A DNA stretch of 12,661 nt, taken from positions 1 through 12,661 of the forward strand of contig PLWR01000644.1 of NCBI GenBank assembly GCA_003165615.1, read 5' to 3'. The notes under the pieces were generated by a model that was not told the DNA's origin, did no database searches, and worked only from the letters and a program-made list of their open reading frames with translations. Position numbers and translations under genes: made by a program. The DNA comes from Acidobacteriota bacterium. GTDB taxonomy: Bacteria > Acidobacteriota > Terriglobia > UBA7540. Numbering within the stretch: position 1 is the first letter of the stretch; each line of letters begins with the position of its first letter. Shown piece by piece: positions 1 through 7,059 of the stretch.

Positions 1-14
1 GATTGCAAAGGCTT

Positions 15-59
15 CTTTTTTAGCGTCCGATACGCTACATAATAAATGGAAATACTCTA
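15..59. repeat. Left copy of a 45-bp inverted repeat, probable IS terminus
   Basis: This stretch begins with cttttttagcg and ends with ctcta. It matches the reverse complement of 12617-12661 at 42 of 45 positions; the three differences are all transitions. Position 60 onward does not match the sequence flanking the other copy beyond a base or two, so the repeat has a sharp inner edge. The right-hand copy cuts into a recombinase gene, which indicates that the mobile element lies outside the window and that this is its terminus. No transposase is visible, so the IS family cannot be named. The 14 bases to the left would be further element-internal sequence. Confidence 0.7.
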
Positions 60-555
60 AGCAATTACTCGGGATAGGACAACCTTGCCCCACATACCAG
101 CCAGCGGCTTCATCGTGGTCCGAAAACCTACGGCAGACACAAAGGACAGCAATTAGACGCCAGCCCGGTGCTTAGTCTCCGGCGTACTTTTGCTTGACAG
201 TCAAGTACGCCACCCGGTCACCCACTTGGAGGCGTGGTGCGAAATTGCCTGCTCGGCATCATGCCGTGATGGAAGGGAAACGTGATTCGAAATCAGGTTC
301 GCGGCGGCACGACCCGTCAATGAACGGCGGCAAGCCGCAGCGCTTTGCCGCTATACGCCCTTTGGCAGTTTGGACGAGAGGTCGGAATGTAGCTAGAAAG
401 CACCGTGTGGTCATGGTCGTCGTTCGTGCTACCAAAAGTTTCCGCGCTCAATCGCCGCGCGTTCCCAATCCTAATCGGCCTGAGACAATATCGCCGACGG
501 CAAGCGGCCGGCAGCCGCGCTGTGGTGCCAACTTCTTCATGTCCCCAGCCTGCGC
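60..555. other. Gene-poor stretch beside the left repeat
   Basis: I see no convincing gene here. Open frames exist on both strands, but their translations are rich in Arg, Pro and Ser with no recognisable motif, and the longest runs through the end of the FAH-family gene in antisense. The stretch holds the nested palindrome at 181-211 and a short hairpin with gcggc/gccgc arms near 330. It may be decayed coding DNA next to the presumed IS insertion, or simply the 3' flank of the FAH-family gene. Confidence 0.5.
181..211. repeat. Nested inverted repeat (9-bp arms around a second palindrome)
   Basis: The arms ggcgtactt (181-189) and aagtacgcc (203-211) are perfect reverse complements separated by 13 bases. 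A second palindrome, cttgac-a-gtcaag (193-205), overlaps the inner part and the right arm. The two structures compete, since the right arm can pair either way. There is no T-run after it, so a simple intrinsic terminator is unlikely. It could be a protein-binding site or a trace of an old insertion. Confidence 0.5.
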
Positions 556-1431
556 TCACGCTTCGGCAACCACCGGGTTTTGCAGCACTCCGATGCCTTC
601 GACTTCCACTCGCACCACGTCTCCCAGCTGCAACCAGCGGGGCGGCGTGCGAGCCGCACCGATGCCCTCCGGCGTTCCGGTGGAAATTACGTCTCCCGGT
701 TCCAAGGTCATTACTGCACTGATCGTGGCGATCAGTTGAGCAACGGGGAAAATCATTTCCCGGGTATTCGCGGATTGGAGTTCCTCGCCGCCGATCGCGA
801 CCCGCAGATTGAGATTCTGTGGATCCCCAACTTCGTCAGCCGTGACTAGGGCGGGTCCCATCGGCGCAAACGTGTCGAAAGATTTGCCCATCGTCCACTG
901 GCTCGTCAGGTGTTGGTAGTCCCGAGCGCTGACGTCGTTGGTGACGGTGTAACCACCCACGCAGGTCAGGGCTTCGGAAACGGGGACCGCCTTGCACCGC
1001 TTGCCAATGACAACCGCCAACTCTCCCTCATAGTCCACCTTCTGGGAGAGCTTGGGGAGGACGATCGGTTCTCCTGGTCCGATGACGGTATTGTTGTATT
1101 TCGCAAAAATGATAGGGTACGGGGAGGCGCCTGCTTTCGCTTCCGCGGCATGCGACAGGTAATTCTGGCCGATCGCGATAATCTTGCCAGGGCGAGGGAT
1201 GGGGGCTTTGAGAGTCAAGCCGTCCAAAGCGAAGGCTGCCTCCAAGGGCGCCCCCGCCAGCGCCTTGGCCGCCAGAGCGAGCGCCGTTTCGCCTGATTCC
1301 AAGAAGGCGATCATCTGCCCCGGCAGCCGCGGCTCGATCCGGTTCAGGTCAAATACCAACTCCCTGGGTCCGGCCGACCGCAACGCTCCTAATCGGATAT
1401 GACCTTCGTGAACAAAACTAACCAATCTCAT
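556..1431 (-). CDS. Fumarylacetoacetate hydrolase (FAH) family protein
   Basis: The 291-residue protein belongs to the FAH superfamily (COG0179), cytosolic enzymes using Mg2+ or Mn2+ to hydrolyse, hydrate or decarboxylate acyl-pyruvates and related 2-keto acids. The metal site is visible: DYEGELAVVIG at 133-143 gives Glu135 and Glu137, and VTNDVSARDYQ at 163-173 gives Asp166. Also present are GKIIAIGQNY (82-91), MGKSFDTFAPMGP (181-193) and the C-terminal STGTPEGIG (250-258). The frame is open further upstream, but ATG 1431 starts the family-like MRLVSF and has GAGGT about eight bases before it. It lies 268 bp after the SnoaL-like gene on the same strand. Hydrolysis of a 2,4-diketo acid from sugar-acid breakdown would suit the neighbourhood. 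The family is certain; the substrate is not readable. Confidence 0.9.
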   Translation of the reverse strand: MRLVSFVHEGHIRLGALRSAGPRELVFDLNRIEPRLPGQMIAFLESGETALALAAKALAGAPLEAAFALDGLTLKAPIPRPGKIIAIGQNYLSHAAEAKAGASPYPIIFAKYNNTVIGPGEPIVLPKLSQKVDYEGELAVVIGKRCKAVPVSEALTCVGGYTVTNDVSARDYQHLTSQWTMGKSFDTFAPMGPALVTADEVGDPQNLNLRVAIGGEELQSANTREMIFPVAQLIATISAVMTLEPGDVISTGTPEGIGAARTPPRWLQLGDVVRVEVEGIGVLQNPVVAEA

Positions 1432-1527
1432 GTTTATTACCTCGGCTCTGAAAATGTGAATGCACTTTGCTATTAAGATCGTACCCTTTCCCCATTGCAA
1501 GTTGCAGGGGCGCCTCTGGGGGGCCCT

Positions 1528-1549
1528 GGGGCAGGGCAAGCCCCGCCCC
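1528..1549. repeat. GC-rich palindrome between SnoaL-like and FAH-family genes
   Basis: Bases 1528-1537 (ggggcagggc) pair with 1540-1549 (gcccc/gcccc) around a two-base loop, with nine of ten pairs formed. The surrounding sequence, a G-rich run at 1506-1531 followed by ccgcccctaca, resembles the taggggcgggg...ccccta type of dispersed palindromic repeat found in many environmental bacterial genomes. There is no T-run on either strand, so an intrinsic terminator is not supported. A REP-like or MITE-like repeat is my preferred reading. Confidence 0.5.
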
Positions 1550-1699
1550 TACAAGACATGTACGGAGACCCTTCTCGTGGTGTTTACCAATGAAGAACTG
1601 ATGTTGGCGCGAGAGACCCACCGAGTCTTGGCGGGCGCACAGGCAGTCTGAGCCGCCCCCTCCGCAATAGGTCTCACACCATGCTCCAATCCCAGCACT

Positions 1700-2137
1700 C
1701 TACCAAAGACCTGAACCGGCGGTCTGCAGCACGTCCACGCCAAGTTGTTGCATCATTCCGAGGGCGTTCCAATTGGCCCAGCTTTCCGCCACTTTGCCTC
1801 GCGAAAGGCGCGTCACCGTGATGCCGGTCACGGTGACGCGTTTGCCGGTATCGGGGACGCCGAGAAACTCGGCCTTGTGCGTGCCTTGCGCTTTCCAAAG
1901 GATCACGACCTTGTTGCCTTCTTCCACCAAATCCTCAATGGTGAATTTGATGTCTGGAAAGGTGGCCCGCACTTGCGTGACATGCCGCTCATAGGATTGT
2001 ATCCCGGGCTCATGCTTGATGATGGGGTCATGCATGGTGTAATCGTAGGAGAAGATTTCACCCGCAACCCTAAGATTCCCTTTGTTCCATACTTCCGCAA
2101 AAAGACGACGGATAAGTGCTTTGTTCTTAGATGGCAT
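1700..2137 (-). CDS. SnoaL-like / ester cyclase family protein
   Basis: The 145-residue product is a small NTF2-fold protein of the SnoaL-like polyketide cyclase/ester cyclase group. Visible hallmarks are the N-terminal helix region NKALIRRLFAEVWNKGN (5-21), YDYTMHDP (31-38), the core WKAQGTHKAEFLGVPDTGK (81-99), and the ending RLSRGKVAESWANWNALGMM (110-129) followed by QQLG. The start at 2137 is chosen over one six codons upstream because GGAGG sits about six bases before it. Members of this fold bind or isomerise small hydrophobic or cyclic molecules, but most genomic copies have no proven activity, and none can be assigned here. It lies 345 bp downstream of the activase gene, so it may or may not belong to the same transcript. 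Confidence 0.85.
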   Translation of the reverse strand: MPSKNKALIRRLFAEVWNKGNLRVAGEIFSYDYTMHDPIIKHEPGIQSYERHVTQVRATFPDIKFTIEDLVEEGNKVVILWKAQGTHKAEFLGVPDTGKRVTVTGITVTRLSRGKVAESWANWNALGMMQQLGVDVLQTAGSGLW

Positions 2138-2482
2138 CCATTGCCTCCTTCCCAAGGCCGGTCAAGCTTATATCCATAGGTTCTCCATTGCAAGGACTCG
2201 ACTGATTCTGGGATGTGTACTGGATTTGACCCGATTTGAACAGAGATCCGCTACAGTTTTACTACAGTGAGCCCTGGGGTCATTTCCCCATCCCTGCCAC
2301 GGAGCCATTCGCTGTGGACTTCTCCGATCGGATAGGAGGTCGAAACGACAGGCTTCGGTTCGCGGGGATTGCAAGGACTCTCAGAATATCGGGTATCCCA
2401 AGGTCTGGTATGCGTGCTCGTCCCTCCGGCCGCCAATGGCGGAGCCTAACGGGGGCTCACGTGGTATGATTCTCCGCGGGAG
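2138..2482. other. Intergenic gap between activase and SnoaL-like genes
   Basis: I see no gene in these 345 bases. The few open frames give low-complexity translations without motifs. The stretch contains the 13-base direct repeat attgcaaggactc at 2187-2199 and 2368-2380, a small hairpin tgggg/cccca at 2275-2290, and hairpins gagcc/ggctc and ccgcc/ggcgg near 2430-2458, which lie just after the activase stop on the minus strand. None is followed by a T-run, so termination here is possible but unsupported. A promoter for the SnoaL-like gene would lie here; I cannot point to one. Confidence 0.5.
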
Positions 2483-3256
2483 TCAACAGCCATTCTTCAT
2501 CCCTAAGAAATGTACAGGTATATGAAGCCTCTCGAAGGGTTTCGTATTCGGGTCGATTTCCCGTCCCTCATCATAATGCGGCCGGAATTCCATTCCCAGC
2601 CCACGATACTTTCCACCCGCCACCCGGTTGTAAGGCAACAGATCAACCCGCAGCACCCTGGGGAGCGTTTGCGCAATGTCCGCAATCGCCGCAAGGTTTT
2701 CATCGGTGTCGGTCACACCCGGAACTAACGCGACACGAATGACAAAGGGAACGTTAAGTTCGCCGAGTAGTCTCAGATTAGCAAGGATCAACTGATTGTC
2801 CACTCCGGTGAACTGCCGGTGCAGTTGAGGGTCCATTATCTTCAGGTCGTAATAGAACAGGTTGCACTTCTCGGCAAGCAAGCAGAAGGCCTCCGGGGGG
2901 GCATGGCCCGACGTATCGAGAATGATGTGAACGTCCGGGAGGAGGTCACATACCTCGGCGACGAATTCAGCCTGCATCAGGGGTTCGCCACCGGAAAAAG
3001 TAACGCCGCCCTCGTTGGCGCGCAGAATGTCGGCTTGGCGGTTCAGAAGGGCCGCCAACTCCGCCGAAGTGTACTCGCGCCCCACCACCCGATCGCCTGC
3101 CGGCGCGTGCATCGTCTGAGGCAGCGGCGACTGGCCTTCCGGGTTGTGGCACCACGAACAGCGGAGCGGGCATCCCTTAAGGAATACCGTCGTCCGAATG
3201 CCCGGGCCGTCGTGGACGGCGAAATCTCGGATATCAAAGATGCAACCCGATCTCAT
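2483..3256 (-). CDS. Glycyl radical enzyme activating enzyme, short form (radical SAM)
   Basis: This 257-residue radical SAM protein would install the glycyl radical on the GRE encoded just upstream, by reductive cleavage of S-adenosylmethionine. The GRE-activase signature DFAVHDGPGIRTTVFLKGC (11-29) runs into the cluster motif C29-x3-C33-x2-C36 and HNPEG (37-41). SGGEPL (88-93), DTSGH (114-118) and DLKIMDPQLHRQFTG (137-151) follow. Most activases of non-PFL glycyl radical enzymes carry an eight-cysteine ferredoxin-like insert after HNPEG. Here residues 42-87 contain no cysteine, so only the SAM cluster remains, as in the PFL-activase type. ATG 3256 has AAAAGGG upstream. The gene follows the GRE gene after 103 bp on the same strand, which fits the usual enzyme-activase pairing. 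Confidence 0.93.
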   Translation of the reverse strand: MRSGCIFDIRDFAVHDGPGIRTTVFLKGCPLRCSWCHNPEGQSPLPQTMHAPAGDRVVGREYTSAELAALLNRQADILRANEGGVTFSGGEPLMQAEFVAEVCDLLPDVHIILDTSGHAPPEAFCLLAEKCNLFYYDLKIMDPQLHRQFTGVDNQLILANLRLLGELNVPFVIRVALVPGVTDTDENLAAIADIAQTLPRVLRVDLLPYNRVAGGKYRGLGMEFRPHYDEGREIDPNTKPFERLHIPVHFLGMKNGC

Positions 3257-3359
3257 GACCCTTTTCTCGTGTACTCGGCCAGTCTAACCCAGGTGGTCGA
3301 CGCGGCAGAGCCGCTGGCCACTACCTCTCCAATCGAGCATTATTTGGACAATCTTGACC

Positions 3360-5513
3360 TCACCCCACTGAGTAAATGTGCCTCGAGATCACATGTTCCT
3401 GGTACTCTGGAGCCAGCTCGCAGAAGTAGCCGCTCCATCCCCACACTCGAACGATCAGGTTCTTGTGCCTTTCGGGGTGCTGCTTTGCATCCAGCAACGT
3501 CTCCACATTCAACGTATTGAGTTGCAGTTGCTGGGCGCCGAGTTGGGCAAAAGTACGGATCAGCATCGCGACTTTGCGCAGCGACTCGGGTTCGCGGAAG
3601 ACGGTATCCGAAAGTTCCAGCGTAATGGGTCCACCGTTGAATACCCGTTGATATGGGATCTTGGCAAATGATTGCAGAACACTGATGGGCCCGGGCACAC
3701 AAGCATTGGTTGAAGGCGCCAGGTTGGCGCTCAGAAATTCCCCCTTCTTGCGCCCCTCGGCGGTAGCTCCCACCACGGGATCGCGCCTGCCCCTCTGTTC
3801 ACGCACCAGGCGCAGGTAGTACATCGCCGAGCCGGTCCCCGGCCGCACCCTTCCTCCCCGGCCGTTGTCTTTAATCTCGTCGCAGGCATCGGCGAAATAC
3901 TCAAACAAGCGCACCAGAAGCTTGTCAGCCTCTTCGATGTTGGCGCCCACTTTCGGAGCCTCATCGCTAAGCTTTTTGCGCAGCGGCTCGTAACCCTCGA
4001 AGTTTGCATCGAGCGCGGCGATCAGCTCGTCTCCCCCCACACTCTTCTCGTCGAAAACGAAGCGCTTCACCGCCGCCAGGGCATCGGCGGCGTTCGCCGA
4101 ACCGGCGCCGTGAACGCCAAAATTGTTGTATTTGAGCCCGCAGGACAAATCCCGCCCGCGCTCCAGGCAGCCGTCCATCAAGACCGAGTAGTAAGGAGCA
4201 GGAGGCAGGAGCAACTTCGCATAGGATCCCACCACGCGCCGCACCTGTTCCCGAATGTTTTGCGCGACGCGGGCACAAATCGCCTCGAAATCTTCTTGCG
4301 CCGCCACGCCCTCGCGCAGCGCCTGATCCACTGCCGCCGGCAGGGAAACGGCCCCGATGTTCACCACTTCCATTCCCTCGCCGGGGATGAGGAACTCCCA
4401 GCATGCGGCCACACTGTAATCGCGCGCGTCCCGGCGTTCGTATCCGTGCGCCGCCAGGGCGGGAATCACCACCGCGTCGTTCGAGTATTGCGGAAAACCC
4501 AGACCCTTGCGCGTCAACTCGGCGGCCAGGGTCAGCAATTCCAGAGGCGTCTCGGGATTGATCCGCAAATTGATCTTGGGATCGATCATGCAAGTGTACA
4601 GCGCGGCCCGGAGCGCGATGACGGTCAGCAAATTTACCCCGTCGGCGCCGTCCCTCGTCACGCCTCCCAGCATGAGCGACTGCCCGTTGTCGCCTTGTTG
4701 AACACCTGGGTAAAGATCACTGTCCTTGTTGAGGGCAATGAAAAACTCGGCGATCAGTTCCTCCGCTCCTGCCACATCGAGGCGCCCGGAATGGAGATCG
4801 GCATCCAGGTACGGCCAGAGATACTGATCAAATCGGCCCAGACCCACGTGATAGTGGCCGGCCATCCAAAGGACGGAATGCAGGATTCTCAACGCTTGCA
4901 AGGCTTCCCGAAGGCTTTGGGCGGGGCAGGCAGGCACCCGGCGGAGGACCGCTGCGACGTCCGGCCGCCCGGCCCGCTCTGCGGCCTCCGCATATCTTCC
5001 GCTCAGTTCCAAAACTGCATCGATAGTTTCAATCGCGGAGTCCAGAAAGGTGACCGCCTCGGCGTCCTGGATGAATCCTTCCTTCGCCTCCCACGCCGCC
5101 TGCCGCCGCGCTAATAATCCCCGGGAAAGTACCATTCCCCAATCGGCACAGATGTTGTTGATCGGCCCGACTTCATGGAGCAATCGCCCCTCCGTGAGTT
5201 TGGCCCAGTCACCCGCGCTGTAGATGGGCGGCACGCAAGGCGTGGTGCGGGTAAAAACGATTCTCTCGTCCGCCTCGATCACGGGCTGGTCGGCCTGGCA
5301 CATCCGCCGGACGAGCCGGGCCGCGCGCTTGATCCAAGGCAGGCCTTCCGCTTCACACTCGGCGAGCACGTCCGGCGCCGAGCTCAGCCGGTGGTGCTTG
5401 TGTTCACCGTTTCGGACCCGGGTTTTCATGGCATCCAAGCGCGTCGTGTCAAAGGAGACATGGGCTGGAATCGCCATCTCCACAACAGGCTCAGACTCGA
5501 TTTTGCTTCTCAT
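3360..5513 (-). CDS. Glycyl radical enzyme, PFL-like lyase/dehydratase of unknown substrate
   Basis: The 717-residue protein is a cytosolic glycyl radical enzyme. Near its C-terminus VRVWGWSGYF carries the radical glycine (Gly692, in RVxG). The thiyl cysteine lies in DYSVAACWEF (365-374) as Cys371, with Glu373 two residues on. The C-x-E arrangement matches the GCVE loop of GRE dehydratases and eliminases, and the Cys-Cys pair of true pyruvate formate-lyase is absent, so formate production from pyruvate is unlikely. Other family blocks are NGQSLMLGG (276-284), INLRINPETP (314-323) and GFPQYSND (339-346). It is shorter than the roughly 760-850 residues usual for the family. ATG 5513 has GGGAG about eight bases upstream. 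It follows the SIS-domain gene by 70 bp and precedes its activase. Context suggests a sugar, polyol or keto-sugar derivative as substrate, which is inference only. Confidence 0.93.
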   Translation of the reverse strand: MRSKIESEPVVEMAIPAHVSFDTTRLDAMKTRVRNGEHKHHRLSSAPDVLAECEAEGLPWIKRAARLVRRMCQADQPVIEADERIVFTRTTPCVPPIYSAGDWAKLTEGRLLHEVGPINNICADWGMVLSRGLLARRQAAWEAKEGFIQDAEAVTFLDSAIETIDAVLELSGRYAEAAERAGRPDVAAVLRRVPACPAQSLREALQALRILHSVLWMAGHYHVGLGRFDQYLWPYLDADLHSGRLDVAGAEELIAEFFIALNKDSDLYPGVQQGDNGQSLMLGGVTRDGADGVNLLTVIALRAALYTCMIDPKINLRINPETPLELLTLAAELTRKGLGFPQYSNDAVVIPALAAHGYERRDARDYSVAACWEFLIPGEGMEVVNIGAVSLPAAVDQALREGVAAQEDFEAICARVAQNIREQVRRVVGSYAKLLLPPAPYYSVLMDGCLERGRDLSCGLKYNNFGVHGAGSANAADALAAVKRFVFDEKSVGGDELIAALDANFEGYEPLRKKLSDEAPKVGANIEEADKLLVRLFEYFADACDEIKDNGRGGRVRPGTGSAMYYLRLVREQRGRRDPVVGATAEGRKKGEFLSANLAPSTNACVPGPISVLQSFAKIPYQRVFNGGPITLELSDTVFREPESLRKVAMLIRTFAQLGAQQLQLNTLNVETLLDAKQHPERHKNLIVRVWGWSGYFCELAPEYQEHVISRHIYSVG

Positions 5514-5583
5514 GATGGGGTCTCCCGCCCCCGGTGGGGGTCAAAACATGCCGATGAAGGTTTCAGTCGCCATCCCGTCGCCC

Positions 5584-6150
5584 TTACTCCAGGTTGGCAT
5601 GACCCTTCCATAGTTCTTCATCATGCAATCCTTTGCTCTGCTGGATCAGCATCGCCACAACATCCCCGTAAAGGTGCAGCACCTGATCGAACAGCGTGCT
5701 CATCATCTGGATCGAGGCAATTCCCGCGGCGGGATCGTTCTTCGTGGGGCAAGGCAGGTGCACGGCAAAGTCGCTGAGAGATTTTATGGTGGATGCCTTC
5801 GCCGAAGTAATGATCCCCAGCCGGGCTCCCTTGCTCTTCGCGATGCGGGCGATTTCAGCAGGGAGCTTGCTCTCTCCCGAACCGCTGGCAATGAGCAGAA
5901 GATCGCGAGGCGTAATTGGTTTCTCCGTGATCGAACCCACCACCTGGCAGTCAATGCCCAGGTGTCCAAGGCGCTTGCCCAGGCATTGCAGCGCCAAGAA
6001 GACGCGGCCCACGGCGAAAATAAACACCTTTTGGGCGGCGAGCAATTCGCTGATGAGGCGATTCGTCTCTTCCGGATCGACGCGTTCGAGCACTGCTTGC
6101 ACTTCGCTCGAAATGCGCCGCGCAATTTCGGATGGAGTCATTATCGTCAT
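5584..6150 (-). CDS. SIS-domain protein, 6-phospho-3-hexuloisomerase (HxlB)-like
   Basis: The 188-residue single-SIS-domain protein resembles 6-phospho-3-hexuloisomerase, which interconverts 3-hexulose 6-phosphate and fructose 6-phosphate in the ribulose monophosphate route. Support comes from the phosphosugar loop ASGSGES (88-94), the SIQMMSTLFDQ helix (146-156) and the terminal GHANLE (183-188), all typical of that family. One departure is the first loop: FAVGRVFLAL (45-54) replaces the usual GAGRSG, losing a serine that normally sits in the phosphate pocket. No 3-hexulose-6-phosphate synthase is present. ATG 6150 has AGGA about seven bases upstream and lies three bases after the stop of the TIM-barrel gene, implying coupled translation. 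A sugar-phosphate isomerase of altered specificity seems more likely than formaldehyde assimilation. Confidence 0.85.
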   Translation of the reverse strand: MTIMTPSEIARRISSEVQAVLERVDPEETNRLISELLAAQKVFIFAVGRVFLALQCLGKRLGHLGIDCQVVGSITEKPITPRDLLLIASGSGESKLPAEIARIAKSKGARLGIITSAKASTIKSLSDFAVHLPCPTKNDPAAGIASIQMMSTLFDQVLHLYGDVVAMLIQQSKGLHDEELWKGHANLE

Positions 6151-6153
6151 AGA

Positions 6154-7059
6154 TCAGTCCTTCACCCATTGCCGCCAGTACTGCACCGAAGCATGAAGGT
6201 TCTCCTCGAGTTTGTACTCGTCCGGATAGTACGCCCGATGGCGGATCTCCAGCGCCAACAGGATTTCGTGGCCGGCGCCGGACTCGGCCACCGCTTGCAG
6301 GATCTGCGGCGGAGTAATGTCACCCCGGGTGTTATAGCGCTCGATGAATGGCCAGTGATGACTGCCCTCGGCATTGCACTGCTGAATATGGATCAGCGGT
6401 GCGACGCGCCCATACTTGCGAATCCACGCATAGGGATCGGCTTCCGGCGCTCCGGGCACTTCCTGATTACGATGGCCAACGTCCAGACACAGACGCATGG
6501 GGATCGCCATCGATGCCAGACGCGCCAGCACCTCATCATTCTCGGCAAAGGTGGCGCAGGTTTCGCGCGGCGTGGAGGTAGTTTCGTAAAGTAAATACTG
6601 CAATCCGGCCTGCCGGGAATACTCCGCCAGCCGATGGTAGGCCGCAATGGCGCGGCTGATAATCTGCGCGCGCCGCTCGGCATTCTGCTGCACACGCGTC
6701 GTGGTGATGGCAAAACAGGTGCCGAACCCCTCTCCACCCAGCGCCGCGGTGAGATCGGCCATGCGCTGGTAAAACTTTTCGTACGCCGCTGCGACGTCGT
6801 CGTCCGGATGCCCCAGATAATTCTGGTGATGATTGTGGCCGCCGAAAGCGCATTTGATGCGGATACTCTTGCAATCGCAGCACGCCCGGGTGCGCTCCAC
6901 AAGACCCTGTTGCACCTTCCCAGGGAGCAGAAAGTCAATCAGATCGAAATTGAATTGGACGCAATGGACACCGCAGGAAGCCACAAAGTCGGTCCAAGCC
7001 TCGGGTTCCAGGTAACGATTCGAGAAACAATTAAGATCAAATCCTAGCTTGACGTTCAA
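6154..7059 (-). CDS. Xylose-isomerase-like TIM-barrel sugar (phosphate) isomerase/epimerase
   Basis: The 301-residue protein belongs to the AP-endonuclease-2/xylose-isomerase-like TIM-barrel superfamily (COG1082), metal-dependent enzymes that isomerise or epimerise ketoses and their phosphates. Likely metal ligands are spread over the barrel: Glu159 in LLYETTS, Asp193 and His196 in LCLDVGH, His224 in LIHIQQ and Glu271 in ALEI. GGHNHHQNYLGHPD (73-86) is a further recognisable block. The start codon is TTG, overlapping the TGA stop of the upstream dehydrogenase gene as TTGA. GGAG seven bases before it supports this start, and no better ATG is available. The three-base gap to the SIS gene downstream puts it firmly in the operon. 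It presumably handles the ketose produced by the dehydrogenases; the substrate is unknown. Confidence 0.88.
   Translation of the reverse strand: MNVKLGFDLNCFSNRYLEPEAWTDFVASCGVHCVQFNFDLIDFLLPGKVQQGLVERTRACCDCKSIRIKCAFGGHNHHQNYLGHPDDDVAAAYEKFYQRMADLTAALGGEGFGTCFAITTTRVQQNAERRAQIISRAIAAYHRLAEYSRQAGLQYLLYETTSTPRETCATFAENDEVLARLASMAIPMRLCLDVGHRNQEVPGAPEADPYAWIRKYGRVAPLIHIQQCNAEGSHHWPFIERYNTRGDITPPQILQAVAESGAGHEILLALEIRHRAYYPDEYKLEENLHASVQYWRQWVKD

Noticed and set aside
194..739. 181-codon plus-strand open frame near the left end
   Set aside because: It overlaps the end of the FAH-family gene in antisense, has skewed Arg/Pro/Ser composition and no motif.
4110..5114. 334-codon plus-strand open frame opposite the GRE gene
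   Set aside because: It is antisense to the strongly conserved GRE coding sequence, and its translation resembles no protein family.
3360..5513. Pyruvate formate-lyase (pflB)
   Set aside because: The adjacent catalytic cysteine pair of PFL is missing; the active site is A-C-W-E, of the eliminase/dehydratase style.
5623..6594. 323-codon plus-strand open frame across the SIS and TIM-barrel genes
   Set aside because: It is antisense to two well-supported, tightly packed genes; long antisense frames are common in GC-rich coding DNA.
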